The notes beneath the pieces were generated by a model. That model was given only the letters and a program-made list of their open reading frames with translations. It did no database searches and had not been told where the DNA came from. The position numbers and the translations under genes were made by a program. DNA of 64,000 nucleotides from Mycobacterium sp. Marseille-P9652 (GTDB lineage: Bacteria; Actinomycetota; Actinomycetes; Mycobacteriales; Mycobacteriaceae), in contig NZ_CACRUY010000006.1 in NCBI RefSeq assembly GCF_902652685.1, positions 83,391-147,390 of the forward strand, written 5' to 3'. Below, in pieces: positions 40,136-48,961 of the stretch. Numbering within the stretch: position 1 is the first letter of the stretch; each line of letters opens with the position of its first letter.

Positions 40136-41290
40136 TTGAGGCTCGATTCTAAGTACCCGATCGCGCGTGTCACTACACGAATTCTCGTCGGGACGTTAGC
40201 GAGCTTGACCGTCTCCGCCGGAGTGCTGGCCGCCAACGCGGTGGCCGACCCGGCCGACGACGCGCTCGCCAAGCTGACCGCGCTGTCGCGCCAGGCCGAG
40301 CAGACCACCGAGGCGATGCACAGCGCGGAGCTGGACCTGGGCGCGAAGCTGGCCGCCCAGCACGCGGCCGAGAAGAAGCATGCGGACGACCAGGCCGCCG
40401 CCGACGCGGCGAAGGCGCGCCTCGCCGACTTCCAGGGCGCGGTCAACAAGCTCGCCGCCGCCACGTACATGGGCGGCAGCGTCGACGGCATGCAGGCCAT
40501 CCTCACCGCGGGGTCGCCGCAGGGGCTCATCGACAAGCTCGCCGTCCAGCGGGTGATGGCGTCGCAGATGGTCAACCAGATGGCGAAGTTCCGCGCCGCC
40601 GGCGAGCAGGCCGCCAAGGCCGAGCGCGAGTCCGCCAAGTCCGCGGCGGACGCCAAGAGCGCCGCCGAGCAGGCGGCCGCCGTGGCGGCGAGCCTGCAGT
40701 CCAAGCAGAGCCAGTTGCAGGTCCAGATTGCCGTGGTCAAGTCCCAGTACGTGGCCCTGACGCCGCAGCAGCGGACCGCGCTCGCCGAGCCGGGCGCCGT
40801 GCCCGCGGCGGCTCCGGGACCCGGCGCGCCGGCGCCCGACGCCGCGCCGCCGGGCGCGCCCCTGCCCGGCCAGGCACCGGGTGAGCCCCCGCCGGCGGGT
40901 CTCATGCCAGGACTTCCGCCGGGCGTTCCGGGTGGTGGCACCGGCGACCGCGCGACCGTGGTGCAGGCCGCGCTGACCCAGGTCGGGTCGTCCTACGTCT
41001 GGGGCGGCGCCTCGCCCGGCGCGTTCGACTGCTCGGGGCTGGTGATGTGGGCGTTCCAGCAGGCCGGCATCTCGCTGCCGCACTCCAGCCAGGCGCAGGC
41101 CCAGGGCGGTCAACCGGTGGCGCTCAACGACCTGCAGCCGGGCGACGTAGTGACCTTCTATTCCGACGCGTCGCACAGCGGCATCTACGTCGGCGACGGC
41201 ATGGTGATCCACTCCTCCACCTACGGGGTTCCCGTGCGGGTGGTTCCGATGAACGCCGCTGGCCCGATCCACGACGCGCGTCGCTACTGA
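40136..41290 (+). CDS. Secreted NlpC/P60 peptidoglycan peptidase (Rv2190c-like)
   Basis: 384 aa. A Sec signal peptide (ILVGTLASLTVSAGVLAANAVA, cleavage before DPADD) is followed by a long Ala/Lys/Glu coiled coil (about 42-205) and a Pro/Ala-rich linker. The catalytic NlpC/P60 domain (about 275-384) has the Cys in GAFDCSGLVMWAF and His residues in ASHSGIYVGDG and VIHSSTYG. Cleaves peptidoglycan stem peptides; needed for normal virulence in M. tuberculosis. TTG start with AAGGA upstream. The 170-bp leader (39966-40135) is AT-richer than its surroundings and may be regulated. Confidence 0.93.
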   Translation: MRLDSKYPIARVTTRILVGTLASLTVSAGVLAANAVADPADDALAKLTALSRQAEQTTEAMHSAELDLGAKLAAQHAAEKKHADDQAAADAAKARLADFQGAVNKLAAATYMGGSVDGMQAILTAGSPQGLIDKLAVQRVMASQMVNQMAKFRAAGEQAAKAERESAKSAADAKSAAEQAAAVAASLQSKQSQLQVQIAVVKSQYVALTPQQRTALAEPGAVPAAAPGPGAPAPDAAPPGAPLPGQAPGEPPPAGLMPGLPPGVPGGGTGDRATVVQAALTQVGSSYVWGGASPGAFDCSGLVMWAFQQAGISLPHSSQAQAQGGQPVALNDLQPGDVVTFYSDASHSGIYVGDGMVIHSSTYGVPVRVVPMNAAGPIHDARRY

Positions 41291-41354
41291 CCCTCGGGGG
41301 CGACGCCGGCGGCTCGCGGTTCTGCTGGGCCTGGTTTTCGTTGTCGAACTGATC

Positions 41355-42167
41355 GTGGCCGCGGCCGTGCCGTTCGACGTGGCACGCGACCGCCGCGCGC
41401 GACCCGCCCAGGTCGTCACGCCGGCACCCGAACCGGCCCGGGTCGTATCCAAGTCACTGGTCGCCGGCGATCGGACGGTCAGGATCCAGGCTCCCGCCGG
41501 CCCGGCCGGTGACCGGCTCGTCTCCCGCGTCGCCTCGGACGTCGGGGCGGCGGTCACCGCCGTCGAGGCCTTCTGGGGCTTTGATTGGTCCCGCGACATC
41601 GCCATCGTCGTTGCCCGGACCGACGAGGAGTTCCGCGCGGCCGCGGGCGGGGGACCGCCGGCGCAGTGGGCCGACATCGCGGCCGTGACGGTCGTCGACC
41701 GGGTCGACGTCGCGCACCGGCTGGCGGTAGGCCAGCGGATCGTCTTGGCGCCGGGCGCCGCCGGGATGAGCGAGTCGGGGCTGCGAATCGTGTTGGCGCA
41801 CGAGCTGTTTCACTACGCCGCGCGAGTGGACACCGCCGCGGACGCGCCCCGGTGGCTCACCGAGGGCGTCGCCGACTTCGTCGCGCGGCCGCCGACGCCG
41901 GTGCCGCCGGGCGCCCTCCCGGTGCCGCTGACGTTGCCGTCGGACGCCGACCTCGACGCGCCCGGGCCGCAGCGCTCACTGGCCTACGACCGCGCGTGGT
42001 GGTTCGCCCGTTTCGTCGCCGACACGTACGGGCCGGCGAAGCTGCGCGAGCTGTACCTGGCCACCTGCGGCGTCCGGCACTCCGACGTGCCCACCGCCGT
42101 CCGCGACGTCCTCGGCACCGACACGGCCGGCCTCCTGGTGCGCTGGCACCAGTGGCCCACCGGCTGA
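41355..42167 (+). CDS. Zinc metallopeptidase, HExxH type (Rv2189c-like); true start unclear
   Basis: Gluzincin-like protein. The zinc motif HELFH is in IVLAHELFHYAAR and the third-ligand Glu is probably in RWLTEGVADFVA. About 270 aa from GTG 41355. The reading frame upstream encodes a good signal-anchor (RGRRRRLAVLLGLVFVVELIV, positions about 41292-41354). However, back to the in-frame stop at 41250 there is no ATG, GTG or TTG, only CTG codons. Either a CTG start or reinitiation after the NlpC stop is used, or a base has been lost. Likely extracytoplasmic given the hydrophobic leader and the coupled peptidoglycan peptidase. Confidence 0.75.
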   Translation: MAAAVPFDVARDRRARPAQVVTPAPEPARVVSKSLVAGDRTVRIQAPAGPAGDRLVSRVASDVGAAVTAVEAFWGFDWSRDIAIVVARTDEEFRAAAGGGPPAQWADIAAVTVVDRVDVAHRLAVGQRIVLAPGAAGMSESGLRIVLAHELFHYAARVDTAADAPRWLTEGVADFVARPPTPVPPGALPVPLTLPSDADLDAPGPQRSLAYDRAWWFARFVADTYGPAKLRELYLATCGVRHSDVPTAVRDVLGTDTAGLLVRWHQWPTG

Positions 42168-42337
42168 TTTTGATTGCCCGGCTCCGCCTCGGCGTGGTCG
42201 TCAGACCGGCGCCGAGACTGCACCCAGCGCGCGATTTCGCGCAATTTCTCGATCTCTGCGCAGGATCGGGTCGCTCACCGCAGGCTCGGCGCGCGACGGG
42301 CGAGCGCCTCGCGGACGCGACCGACAAAGTCGGAGGG
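42168..42337. other. Intergenic stretch before pimB', no gene seen
   Basis: GC-rich spacer between the metallopeptidase stop and the duplicated 46-bp element. It contains small inverted repeats such as GCGCGATTTCGCGC near 42228. No plausible coding frame is seen. Confidence 0.5.
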
Positions 42338-42442
42338 CTGGCTCCTCCTCGGACCGGTACCCGGTCCGCATCGTCGCCAGGCTGACGCTCGATTGCCTGG
42401 CTCCTCCTCGGACCGGTACCCGGTCCGCATCGTCGCCAGGCT
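42338..42442. repeat. Two identical 46-bp repeats, each with nested palindromes
   Basis: Copies at 42338-42383 and 42397-42442, identical by eye and separated by 13 bp. Each contains the inner hairpin GGACCGG-TAC-CCGGTCC and outer arms CTGGC...GCCAG. The second copy ends 13 bp before the pimB' start, so the structures lie in its leader or promoter. Confidence 0.8.
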
Positions 42443-42455
42443 AGCCTGTGCCCCT

Positions 42456-43598
42456 GTGAGCCGAGTGCTGCTGGTCACCAACGACTTTCCGCCCCGGCCG
42501 GGCGGGATCCAGTCGTATCTCGGCGAGTTCGTCGGCCGGGTGGTGGCCGGCGGCGCACACTCGGTGACCGTGTACGCCCCGCAGTGGAAGGGCGCCGACG
42601 CCTACGACGACCAGGCCCGGGCGGCCGGTTACCGGGTGGTGCGGCATCCGGGCACGCTGATGCTGCCGGGTCCGGCGGTCGACGGGCGGATGCGCCGGCT
42701 GATCGCCGACCACGAGGTCGACACCGTCTGGTTCGGGGCCGCGGCCCCGTTGGCGCTGCTGGCGCAGCGGGCCCGGGGGGCCGGTGCGAAACGGGTGGTG
42801 GCCAGCACGCACGGGCATGAGGTCGGCTGGTCGATGCTGCCCGTCGCGCGCTCGGTGCTGCGCCGCATCGGCGAGGATACCGACGTCGTCACGTTCGTCA
42901 GCCGCTACACGCGGTCCCGGTTCGCCCCCGCCTTCGGGCCCGCGGCGAGGCTGGAGTACCTCCCCTCCGGGGTGGACACCGACCGGTTCAAGCCGGATCC
43001 GAAGGCCAGGGTCGCGCTGCGCGACCGTTACGGGCTGGGCGAGCGGCCGACCGTGGTCTGCCTGTCCCGGCTGGTGCCGCGCAAGGGCCAGGACACGCTG
43101 ATTCGCGCGTGGCCGTCGGTGCGGCGGCAAGTCGACGGGGCGGCCCTCGTCATCGTCGGCGGCGGGCCCTACTCCGACGAGTTGCGCAAGCTCGCCCGCG
43201 AATCGGGGGTGGCGGCCGACGTCACGTTCACCGGCGGTGTGCCGGCGGCCGAACTGCCGGCGCACCACGCGCTGGCCGACGTGTTCGCGATGCCGTGCCG
43301 CACGCGCGGCGCCGGGATGGACGTCGAGGGGCTCGGCATCGTGTTCCTGGAGGCCTCGGCGACCGGCGTCCCGGTCATCGCCGGCGACTCGGGCGGCGCC
43401 CCGGAAACCGTGCGGCACAACGAGACCGGGCTGGTCGTCGACGGACGTTCGGTGAGCCGGGTCGCCGACGCCGTCTGCGAGTTGCTCGCCGACCCCGAAC
43501 GGGCCGCCGCGATGGGGGCGGCGGGGCGGGCCTGGGTGACGTCGCAGTGGCGTTGGGACACGCTGGCCGCCCGCCTGGCCGAACTGCTCGAGGGGTAA
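42456..43598 (+). CDS. pimB: GDP-mannose-dependent PIM1 mannosyltransferase PimB'
   Basis: Adds the second mannose to phosphatidylinositol monomannoside, an essential step of PIM/LM/LAM synthesis on the cytoplasmic face. 380 aa GT-B fold (GT4). Starts VSRVLLVTNDFPPRPGGIQSYL with the acceptor-site GGxxxY loop; ASTHGHEVGWS, YLPSGVDTDRFKP, CLSRLVPRKGQDTLIRAW, and the donor-site GLGIVFLEASATGVPVIAG with the EX7E motif. GTG start. M. tuberculosis homologue Rv2188c. The duplicated hairpins just upstream may affect expression. Confidence 0.95.
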   Translation: MSRVLLVTNDFPPRPGGIQSYLGEFVGRVVAGGAHSVTVYAPQWKGADAYDDQARAAGYRVVRHPGTLMLPGPAVDGRMRRLIADHEVDTVWFGAAAPLALLAQRARGAGAKRVVASTHGHEVGWSMLPVARSVLRRIGEDTDVVTFVSRYTRSRFAPAFGPAARLEYLPSGVDTDRFKPDPKARVALRDRYGLGERPTVVCLSRLVPRKGQDTLIRAWPSVRRQVDGAALVIVGGGPYSDELRKLARESGVAADVTFTGGVPAAELPAHHALADVFAMPCRTRGAGMDVEGLGIVFLEASATGVPVIAGDSGGAPETVRHNETGLVVDGRSVSRVADAVCELLADPERAAAMGAAGRAWVTSQWRWDTLAARLAELLEG

Positions 43599-43623
43599 CC
43601 CGCGAGGGGGCGCACGCCCCAGA

Positions 43624-45423
43624 TCAGTGCGCGTAGATCGCCTCGATGTCGGAGGCGAACTTCTCGGCCACCACCTTGCGCTTCACCTTCATCGTCGGCG
43701 TCAGCTCCCCGGTGTCCTCGGTGAAGTCGACCGGCAGGATGCGGAACTTGCGGATCGACTCGGCGTGCGACACCGCGAGATTCGCCTGCTTGACGGCCGC
43801 GTCGACCTCGGCGACCAGGTCCGGGTCGGTGGCCAGGTCGCCCACCGACGCGCCCGCCGCCTTCGAATTGCGCTGCTTCCAGCCCTCGAAGGCCTCCGGA
43901 TCGATGGTGATCAGCGCGCCGATGAACGGCTTGTTGTCCCCGACCACCAGCGCCTGGCTGATCAGCGGGTGCGCCCGCAGCTGGTCCTCGAGGACCGCCG
44001 GCGCGACGTTCTTGCCGCCCGCGGTCACGATGATCTCCTTCTTGCGGCCGGTGATCGTCAGGAAGCCGTCGTCGTCGAGCTTGCCGAGGTCGCCGGTCTT
44101 GAACCAGCCGTCGGCGAACGCCTCCTCGGTGGCCTGCTCGTTGCGCCAGTACCCGCTGAACACGACGCCCCCACGTACCTGCAGCTCGCCGTCGTCGGCG
44201 ATGCGAAGGCTGTTGCCGGGCACCAGCGTTCCGACCGTCCCGATCCTGACGTCGCCGACCCGGTTGACCGTGATCGCCGCGCTGGTCTCGGTCAGCCCGT
44301 AGCCCTCGTGGATGGTGACGCCCACCCCGCGGAAGAAGTGGCCCAGCCGCGCGCCCAGCGGCGCCCCACCCGAGACGGATGCGCGGCAGTTGCCGCCGAG
44401 CGCGGCCCGCAGCTTGCGGTAGACCAGCCGGTCGAACACCGCGTGCTTGGCGCGCAGGAGCGGCCCGGGCTTCCCGCGGTCGTAGGCGCGGCTCCAGTCG
44501 ACCGCCGTCTGCGCGGCGAGCGCGAAGATCCGCCCGTTGCCGTCGTTGGCGGCGTTCTGCTCGGCGGTGTTGTACACCTTCTCGAAGACGCGCGGCACCG
44601 ACACCACCACGGTCGGCTTGAACACCGCGAACATGGGGAGCAGGTTCTTGATGTCGCTGGTGAACCCGACGGTCACCTTGTTGGCGAACGCGCCGAGGGT
44701 CAGGGCGCGGGCCAGCACGTGCGCCAGTGGCAGAAAGATCAGCAGCCGCTGGCCCTCGTGCAGCAGCGTCGGGAGCGACTCCTTGGTGCCGCGGATCTCG
44801 TGCAGCAGGTTGGAGTGGGTGAGCTGGCAGCCCTTGGGCCGTCCGGTGGTGCCCGAGGTGTAGATCAGGGTCGCGGGGTGGTCGGCGCGCAGGCCGTCGA
44901 GCCGGGCGGTCAGCTCGGCCGGGTCGACGGACGCGCCCGCCTCGACGAGCTGGTCCACCGCCTTCGGGCCCGACCCGTTGATGTGCAGCACGCGGCGCAG
45001 GGCCGGCAGTTCGGCGGTGAGCTCGGTGACGATCGCGGCGTGCGCGTCGGTCTCGGCGAAGGCCAGCACCGCCTCGGAGTCCTGCAACACCCAGCGCACC
45101 TGCTCGGCCGACGACGTCTCGTAGATCGGCACGACGACCGCGCCGACGGACAGGATGGCCAGGTCGAGGATCGCCCACTCGTAGCAGGTGGCCGAGAAGA
45201 TCGATACCCGGTCGCCGGCCTGCACGCCCAGCGCGATGAGACCCAGTGCCGCCGAACGGATTTGGGCGGCCGCCTCGGCGCAGGTGACGTCGGTCCACTG
45301 GCCCTCTACCTGGCGCTGGTAGATCGCGAAGTCGGGGTCCTCGCGCTCGTGGGTGTAGACCATGGCCGCGACGTTGTCGTGCTCGCCGACCGAGAAGTGG
45401 GCGGGGACGCTGTACTCACGCAC
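43624..45423 (-). CDS. fadD15: Long-chain fatty-acid-CoA ligase FadD15
   Basis: ANL-superfamily acyl-CoA synthetase, 599 aa. Core motifs: P-loop [32 protein letters not shown], the Asp of [18 protein letters not shown], and the hinge and C-terminal Lys region [17 protein letters not shown] and [10 protein letters not shown]. Cytosolic or membrane-peripheral, activating fatty acids for lipid synthesis or oxidation. GTG start. Convergent with pimB'; divergent from the SRPBCC gene. Confidence 0.95.
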   Translation of the reverse strand: MREYSVPAHFSVGEHDNVAAMVYTHEREDPDFAIYQRQVEGQWTDVTCAEAAAQIRSAALGLIALGVQAGDRVSIFSATCYEWAILDLAILSVGAVVVPIYETSSAEQVRWVLQDSEAVLAFAETDAHAAIVTELTAELPALRRVLHINGSGPKAVDQLVEAGASVDPAELTARLDGLRADHPATLIYTSGTTGRPKGCQLTHSNLLHEIRGTKESLPTLLHEGQRLLIFLPLAHVLARALTLGAFANKVTVGFTSDIKNLLPMFAVFKPTVVVSVPRVFEKVYNTAEQNAANDGNGRIFALAAQTAVDWSRAYDRGKPGPLLRAKHAVFDRLVYRKLRAALGGNCRASVSGGAPLGARLGHFFRGVGVTIHEGYGLTETSAAITVNRVGDVRIGTVGTLVPGNSLRIADDGELQVRGGVVFSGYWRNEQATEEAFADGWFKTGDLGKLDDDGFLTITGRKKEIIVTAGGKNVAPAVLEDQLRAHPLISQALVVGDNKPFIGALITIDPEAFEGWKQRNSKAAGASVGDLATDPDLVAEVDAAVKQANLAVSHAESIRKFRILPVDFTEDTGELTPTMKVKRKVVAEKFASDIEAIYAH

Positions 45424-45558
45424 GTGATGACCTCGTTTGACTAGTGACGTTCCCGGACGACGTTCGCGAGCCGGCTTGCTGATGCCCAGCCTAATGCGGC
45501 CGCCGGCGCGGTCAGCCCGGTGCGGGAGCGCCGGTCATCGATGTGTGAAGCTGTGGTG

Positions 45559-45948
45559 GTGAACTCCATCCAGATCGCCGACGAGACGTTCGTCGCCGCC
45601 CCGGGGGCCCGGGTGGGCGCGGCGGTCGCCGATCGGGCCAGCTGGCGCCGGTGGTGGCCCGACCTGCGGCTGGAGGTCGTCGAGGACCGCGCCGACAAGG
45701 GCATCCGGTGGGCGGTCACGGGGGCCTTGACCGGCACCATGGAGATCTGGCTCGAGCCGTCGCTGGACGGCGTGGTGCTGCACTATTTCCTGCACGCCGA
45801 GCCGACCGGTGTGGCGGCGTGGCAGCTGGCCAAGCTGAACTTGGCGAAAATGACGCACCGCCGTCGGGTGGCGGGCAAGAAAATGGCGTTCGAGGTCAAG
45901 ACGAACCTGGAACGCCTCCGTCCGGTGGGGGTTTCTCCGGTAGGTTAG
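45559..45948 (+). CDS. SRPBCC polyketide-cyclase-like protein (Rv2186c-like)
   Basis: 129 aa. The START-like fold is suggested by SIQIADETFVAAPGARVGAAVAD, WRRWWPDLRLEVVEDRADKG, TGTMEIWLEPSLDGVVLHYF and a long basic C-terminal helix (KMTHRRRVAGKKMAFEVKTNLERL). Three GTG codons in a row precede the first conserved residue; the third (45559) gives the length seen in M. tuberculosis. Probably a lipid-binding or cyclase-like protein; followed by a paralogous SRPBCC gene. Confidence 0.82.
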   Translation: MNSIQIADETFVAAPGARVGAAVADRASWRRWWPDLRLEVVEDRADKGIRWAVTGALTGTMEIWLEPSLDGVVLHYFLHAEPTGVAAWQLAKLNLAKMTHRRRVAGKKMAFEVKTNLERLRPVGVSPVG

Positions 45949-46051
45949 CCGGGTCCGGTGTGCTCACCGGAGTACCGTTTCGCACCGACGGCCCGGGGTA
46001 GTCCTGCACTCGCCGGGGGCAGCCGATCGCGGGAGAGAGGGCAGCAACCAG

Positions 46052-46489
46052 GTGGCCGAGAAGACGACGCAGACCATCTACATCGAAGCCGACCCCGCCA
46101 CGGTGATGGGAGTCATCGCGGACATCGATTCCTACCCGGAGTGGATCTCGGAGTACAAGGAAGCCGATGTCCAGGAAAAGGACGCGGACGGCTACCCGAA
46201 GGTCGCCCGGTTCGTGCTGGATGCCGCCGTCCTCAAGGACACCATGGTGATGTCCTACCAATGGCCGAAGGACCGTCAATCGGTCAGCTGGACGCTGGTC
46301 TCGGGCTCGTTGCTGCGTTCGCTGGAAGGTTCATACCGCTTGGTGCCCAAGGGATCTGGCACCGAGGTGACCTATGAGCTGTCGGTGGACCTGGCCGTCC
46401 CGATGATCGGGCTGCTCAAGCGCAAGGCCGAGCGCCGGCTGACCGACACCGCGTTGAAGGATCTGAAGAAACGAGTCGAGGCTGAGTGA
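46052..46489 (+). CDS. SRPBCC / CoQ10-binding-like protein (Rv2185c-like)
   Basis: 145 aa, GTG start. The SRPBCC order is clear: TTQTIYIEADPATVMGVIADIDSYPEWISEY, DAAVLKDTMVMSYQW, SWTLVSGSLLRSLEGSYRL, GTEVTYELSVDLAVPMIGLLKRKAERRLTDTAL (read in parts). Probably binds a hydrophobic ligand. Its final codons overlap the putative CTG start of the next gene, forming the Rv2185c-Rv2182c-like operon of envelope-lipid genes. Confidence 0.85.
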   Translation: MAEKTTQTIYIEADPATVMGVIADIDSYPEWISEYKEADVQEKDADGYPKVARFVLDAAVLKDTMVMSYQWPKDRQSVSWTLVSGSLLRSLEGSYRLVPKGSGTEVTYELSVDLAVPMIGLLKRKAERRLTDTALKDLKKRVEAE

Positions 46490-47750
46490 GTCCGCTACGC
46501 CTGCCCCGGCCCGGATCAGTCTCTTCCTGGGGAAGGGCGGGGTAGGAAAGTCCACCCTGGCGTGCGCCACCGCCGTCAGCGATGCCGGCGCGGGCCGGCG
46601 GGTGCTGGTGGTGTCCACCGACCAGGCGCACTCGCTCGGCGACGTGCTCGGGGTGGCCGTGCCGGCCACCGGCCGGGGCGAGCCCGTCCGCGTCCTCGCC
46701 GACTTCGACACCGCGGGGACGAGCGGCGGATCCCTCGACGCCCTGGCCCTGGACACCCTGGCCCTGCTCGAGGACCGGTGGCACGCCGTGGTGGACGCCG
46801 TCGACCGGCGGCTGCCCGATTCGGAGCTGGGAACCATTGCCCCCGAGGAACTTTCGGCGTTACCCGGGGTGCAGGAGGTGCTCGGGCTGCACGCGGTCGG
46901 GGAGCTGGCGGCCTCGGGGCGCTGGGACCGCATCGTCGTCGACTGCGCCTCGACCGCCGACGCCCTGCGGATGTTGACGCTGCCCGGCACCGTCGGGCTC
47001 TATGTCGAGCGCGCGTGGCCGCGCCATCGCCGGCTTTCCGGCGTCGTCGACGACGCCCGCTCGGCGGCGCTCGTGGAACTGCTCGAACGCATCAGCGCCG
47101 GCGTCGAGCGCCTCGGCGCGCTGCTCTCCGACGGCGGGTCGGTGGGTGCGCACCTGGTGCTGACGCCCGAGCGGGTGGTGGCCGCGGAGGCGGTCCGCAC
47201 GCTCGGGTCGCTGGCTCTCATGGGCGTGCACGTCGAGGAGCTGATCGTCAACCAGGTGCTCGTCGAGGACGAGTCCTACGAGTACCGGAACCTGCCCGAC
47301 CATCCGGCGTTCGCGTGGTACGCCGAACGCATCGGCGAACAGCGCGCGGTGCTCGGCGAACTCGAGGCCACCATCGGGGACGTCGCCCTGGTGCTGACGC
47401 CGCATCTGTCCGGCGAGCCGATCGGTCCCAAGGCGCTCAGCGCGCTGCTGGACGCCGCCCGCCGTCGCGGCGCGGCCGCACCCCCCGGACCGCTGCGGCC
47501 GATCGTGGACCTCGAATCCGGCGAGGGGCTTGGGTCGATCTACCGGTTGCGGCTAGCGTTGCCCCAACTCGACACCGGCGCGTTGTCCCTGGGCCGCGTC
47601 GACGACGACCTGATCATCAGTGTCGGCGCGTTGCGGCGCAGGGTCCGGCTGGCTTCCGTGCTGCGACGCTGCACGGTACTGAACGCCAGTTTGCGCGGTA
47701 GCGAGCTGACAGTCCGCTTTCAACCGGATCCGGAGGTGTGGCCTAAGTGA
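46482..47750 (+). CDS. ArsA/MinD-like P-loop ATPase (Rv2184c-like), probable CTG start
   Basis: About 422 aa. The deviant Walker A LFLGKGGVGKSTLACATAV lies at about residues 14-32, followed by VLVVSTDQAHSLGDVLGV (switch I), as in ArsA/GET3 ATPases. The central ELIVNQVLVEDE and C-terminal GSIYRLRLALPQLDTGALSLGRVDDDLI also fit ArsA-like proteins. The first ATG/GTG in frame is the GTG at 46602, after the P-loop, which cannot be the start. Between the in-frame stop at 46464 and the P-loop the only start-like codon is CTG 46482 (CTG AGT GAG), overlapping the previous stop. Role unknown, perhaps membrane-protein targeting or lipid transport. Confidence 0.83.
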   Translation: MSESATPAPARISLFLGKGGVGKSTLACATAVSDAGAGRRVLVVSTDQAHSLGDVLGVAVPATGRGEPVRVLADFDTAGTSGGSLDALALDTLALLEDRWHAVVDAVDRRLPDSELGTIAPEELSALPGVQEVLGLHAVGELAASGRWDRIVVDCASTADALRMLTLPGTVGLYVERAWPRHRRLSGVVDDARSAALVELLERISAGVERLGALLSDGGSVGAHLVLTPERVVAAEAVRTLGSLALMGVHVEELIVNQVLVEDESYEYRNLPDHPAFAWYAERIGEQRAVLGELEATIGDVALVLTPHLSGEPIGPKALSALLDAARRRGAAAPPGPLRPIVDLESGEGLGSIYRLRLALPQLDTGALSLGRVDDDLIISVGALRRRVRLASVLRRCTVLNASLRGSELTVRFQPDPEVWPK

Positions 47751-48148
47751 CGGGGGCTCATGCCGACATCGGTCCCGAACTGCGCAGGCTCGCGCAGGCG
47801 ATCCTGGACGGCATCGACCCGGCGGTGCGGGCGGCGGCCGCGCTGTCGGCCGGTGCCGGCCCGGGCACGGGCAAGTGCCAGCAGGTGTGGTGCCCGGTGT
47901 GCGCCCTGGCCGCGGTCGCGACCGGCGAGGAGCACCCGCTGCTCACCGTGATCGCGGACCACAGCGTCGCCCTGCTGGACGTCATCCGGCGCATCGTCGA
48001 CGACATCGACCGCTCGGCGGGAGCCCAGCCGGACGGGGAGCCGCCGGACAGCGGACCACCCGAGGGCCCGGGGCCCGGGGGCGGCGCCGACGGGGACGCC
48101 GGCGCCAGAACCCGGTACCAGTCCATCCCGGTCGTCGTCGAGGAGTGA
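47747..48148 (+). CDS. Conserved protein with CxxC-like cluster (Rv2183c-like)
   Basis: 133 aa, GTG start overlapping the ATPase stop by 4 bp (GTGA). The N-terminal helical part has KCQQVWCPVCALAAVATGEEHPLL with three Cys in a possible metal or disulfide site. The C-terminal third is Gly/Pro/Asp-rich and probably disordered (GPPEGPGPGGGADGD). Mycobacterial, function unknown. Translational coupling suggests it works with the ArsA-like ATPase. Confidence 0.8.
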   Translation: MTGAHADIGPELRRLAQAILDGIDPAVRAAAALSAGAGPGTGKCQQVWCPVCALAAVATGEEHPLLTVIADHSVALLDVIRRIVDDIDRSAGAQPDGEPPDSGPPEGPGPGGGADGDAGARTRYQSIPVVVEE

Positions 48149-48232
48149 CGCGGCGGGGAGAAGGTGGTCGCGCCTGCCTCCGGTCGGTACAGTTGGCGAA
48201 AAGCATTTTCCGCACGGGCGAGAGGGAGGGCC

Positions 48233-48961
48233 ATGTGGTACTGGCTTTTCAAGTACATCCTGCTCGGCCCGCTGCTGTCGCTGCTCGGCCGGCCGAAAGT
48301 CGAAGGGCTGCAATACGTTCCGGGGCACGGCCCGGCGATCCTGGCCAGTAACCACCTGGCGGTGATGGACAGCTTCTACCTGCCGCTGGTGGTGCGGCGG
48401 CGGATCACGTTCCTGGCGAAGCTGGAGTACTTCACCGGCACGGGACTCAAGGGCTGGTTCAAGCGCTGGTTCTTCACCGCCGTCGGTCAGGTGCCCATCG
48501 ACCGCTCCAACGCCGACGCCGCGCAGGACGCGCTGGACACCGCCGAGCGGGTGCTCTCGCAGGGCAAGCTGCTGGGCATGTATCCCGAGGGCACGCGCTC
48601 GCCGGACGGTCGCCTTTACAAGGGCAAGACCGGGCTGGCCCGGCTGGCCTTGCACACCGGCGTCCCGGTGATTCCCGTCGCGATGATCGGCACCAACGTC
48701 GTGAACCCGCCCGGCTCCAACATGTTGCGGTTCGGCCGGGTGACGGTCCGCTTCGGCAAGCCGATGGACTTCTCCCGATTCGAGGGCCTGGCCGGCAACC
48801 GCTTCATCGAGCGGGCCGTCACCGACGAGGTCATCTACGAGCTGATGCGGCTGTCGGGGCAGGAATACGTCGACATCTACGCCGCCAGCCTCAAGGAGCG
48901 CGCCGACGGCGACGGGTCGACCGACGAGGCCGCGCGGATTCCCGCGACCGCCGCCGGCTAG
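48233..48961 (+). CDS. 1-acylglycerol-3-phosphate O-acyltransferase-like (PlsC family, Rv2182c)
   Basis: 242 aa membrane-associated acyltransferase. The catalytic NHX4D motif is [12 protein letters not shown], followed by [16 protein letters not shown], the substrate motif [11 protein letters not shown] and [11 protein letters not shown] at 48233 preceded by GAGGGAGG. Hydrophobic N-terminus [19 protein letters not shown]. Likely acylates lysophosphatidate or lyso-PIM-type lipids. The stop shares the palindromic CTAG with the convergent mannosyltransferase stop. Confidence 0.93.
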   Translation: MWYWLFKYILLGPLLSLLGRPKVEGLQYVPGHGPAILASNHLAVMDSFYLPLVVRRRITFLAKLEYFTGTGLKGWFKRWFFTAVGQVPIDRSNADAAQDALDTAERVLSQGKLLGMYPEGTRSPDGRLYKGKTGLARLALHTGVPVIPVAMIGTNVVNPPGSNMLRFGRVTVRFGKPMDFSRFEGLAGNRFIERAVTDEVIYELMRLSGQEYVDIYAASLKERADGDGSTDEAARIPATAAG

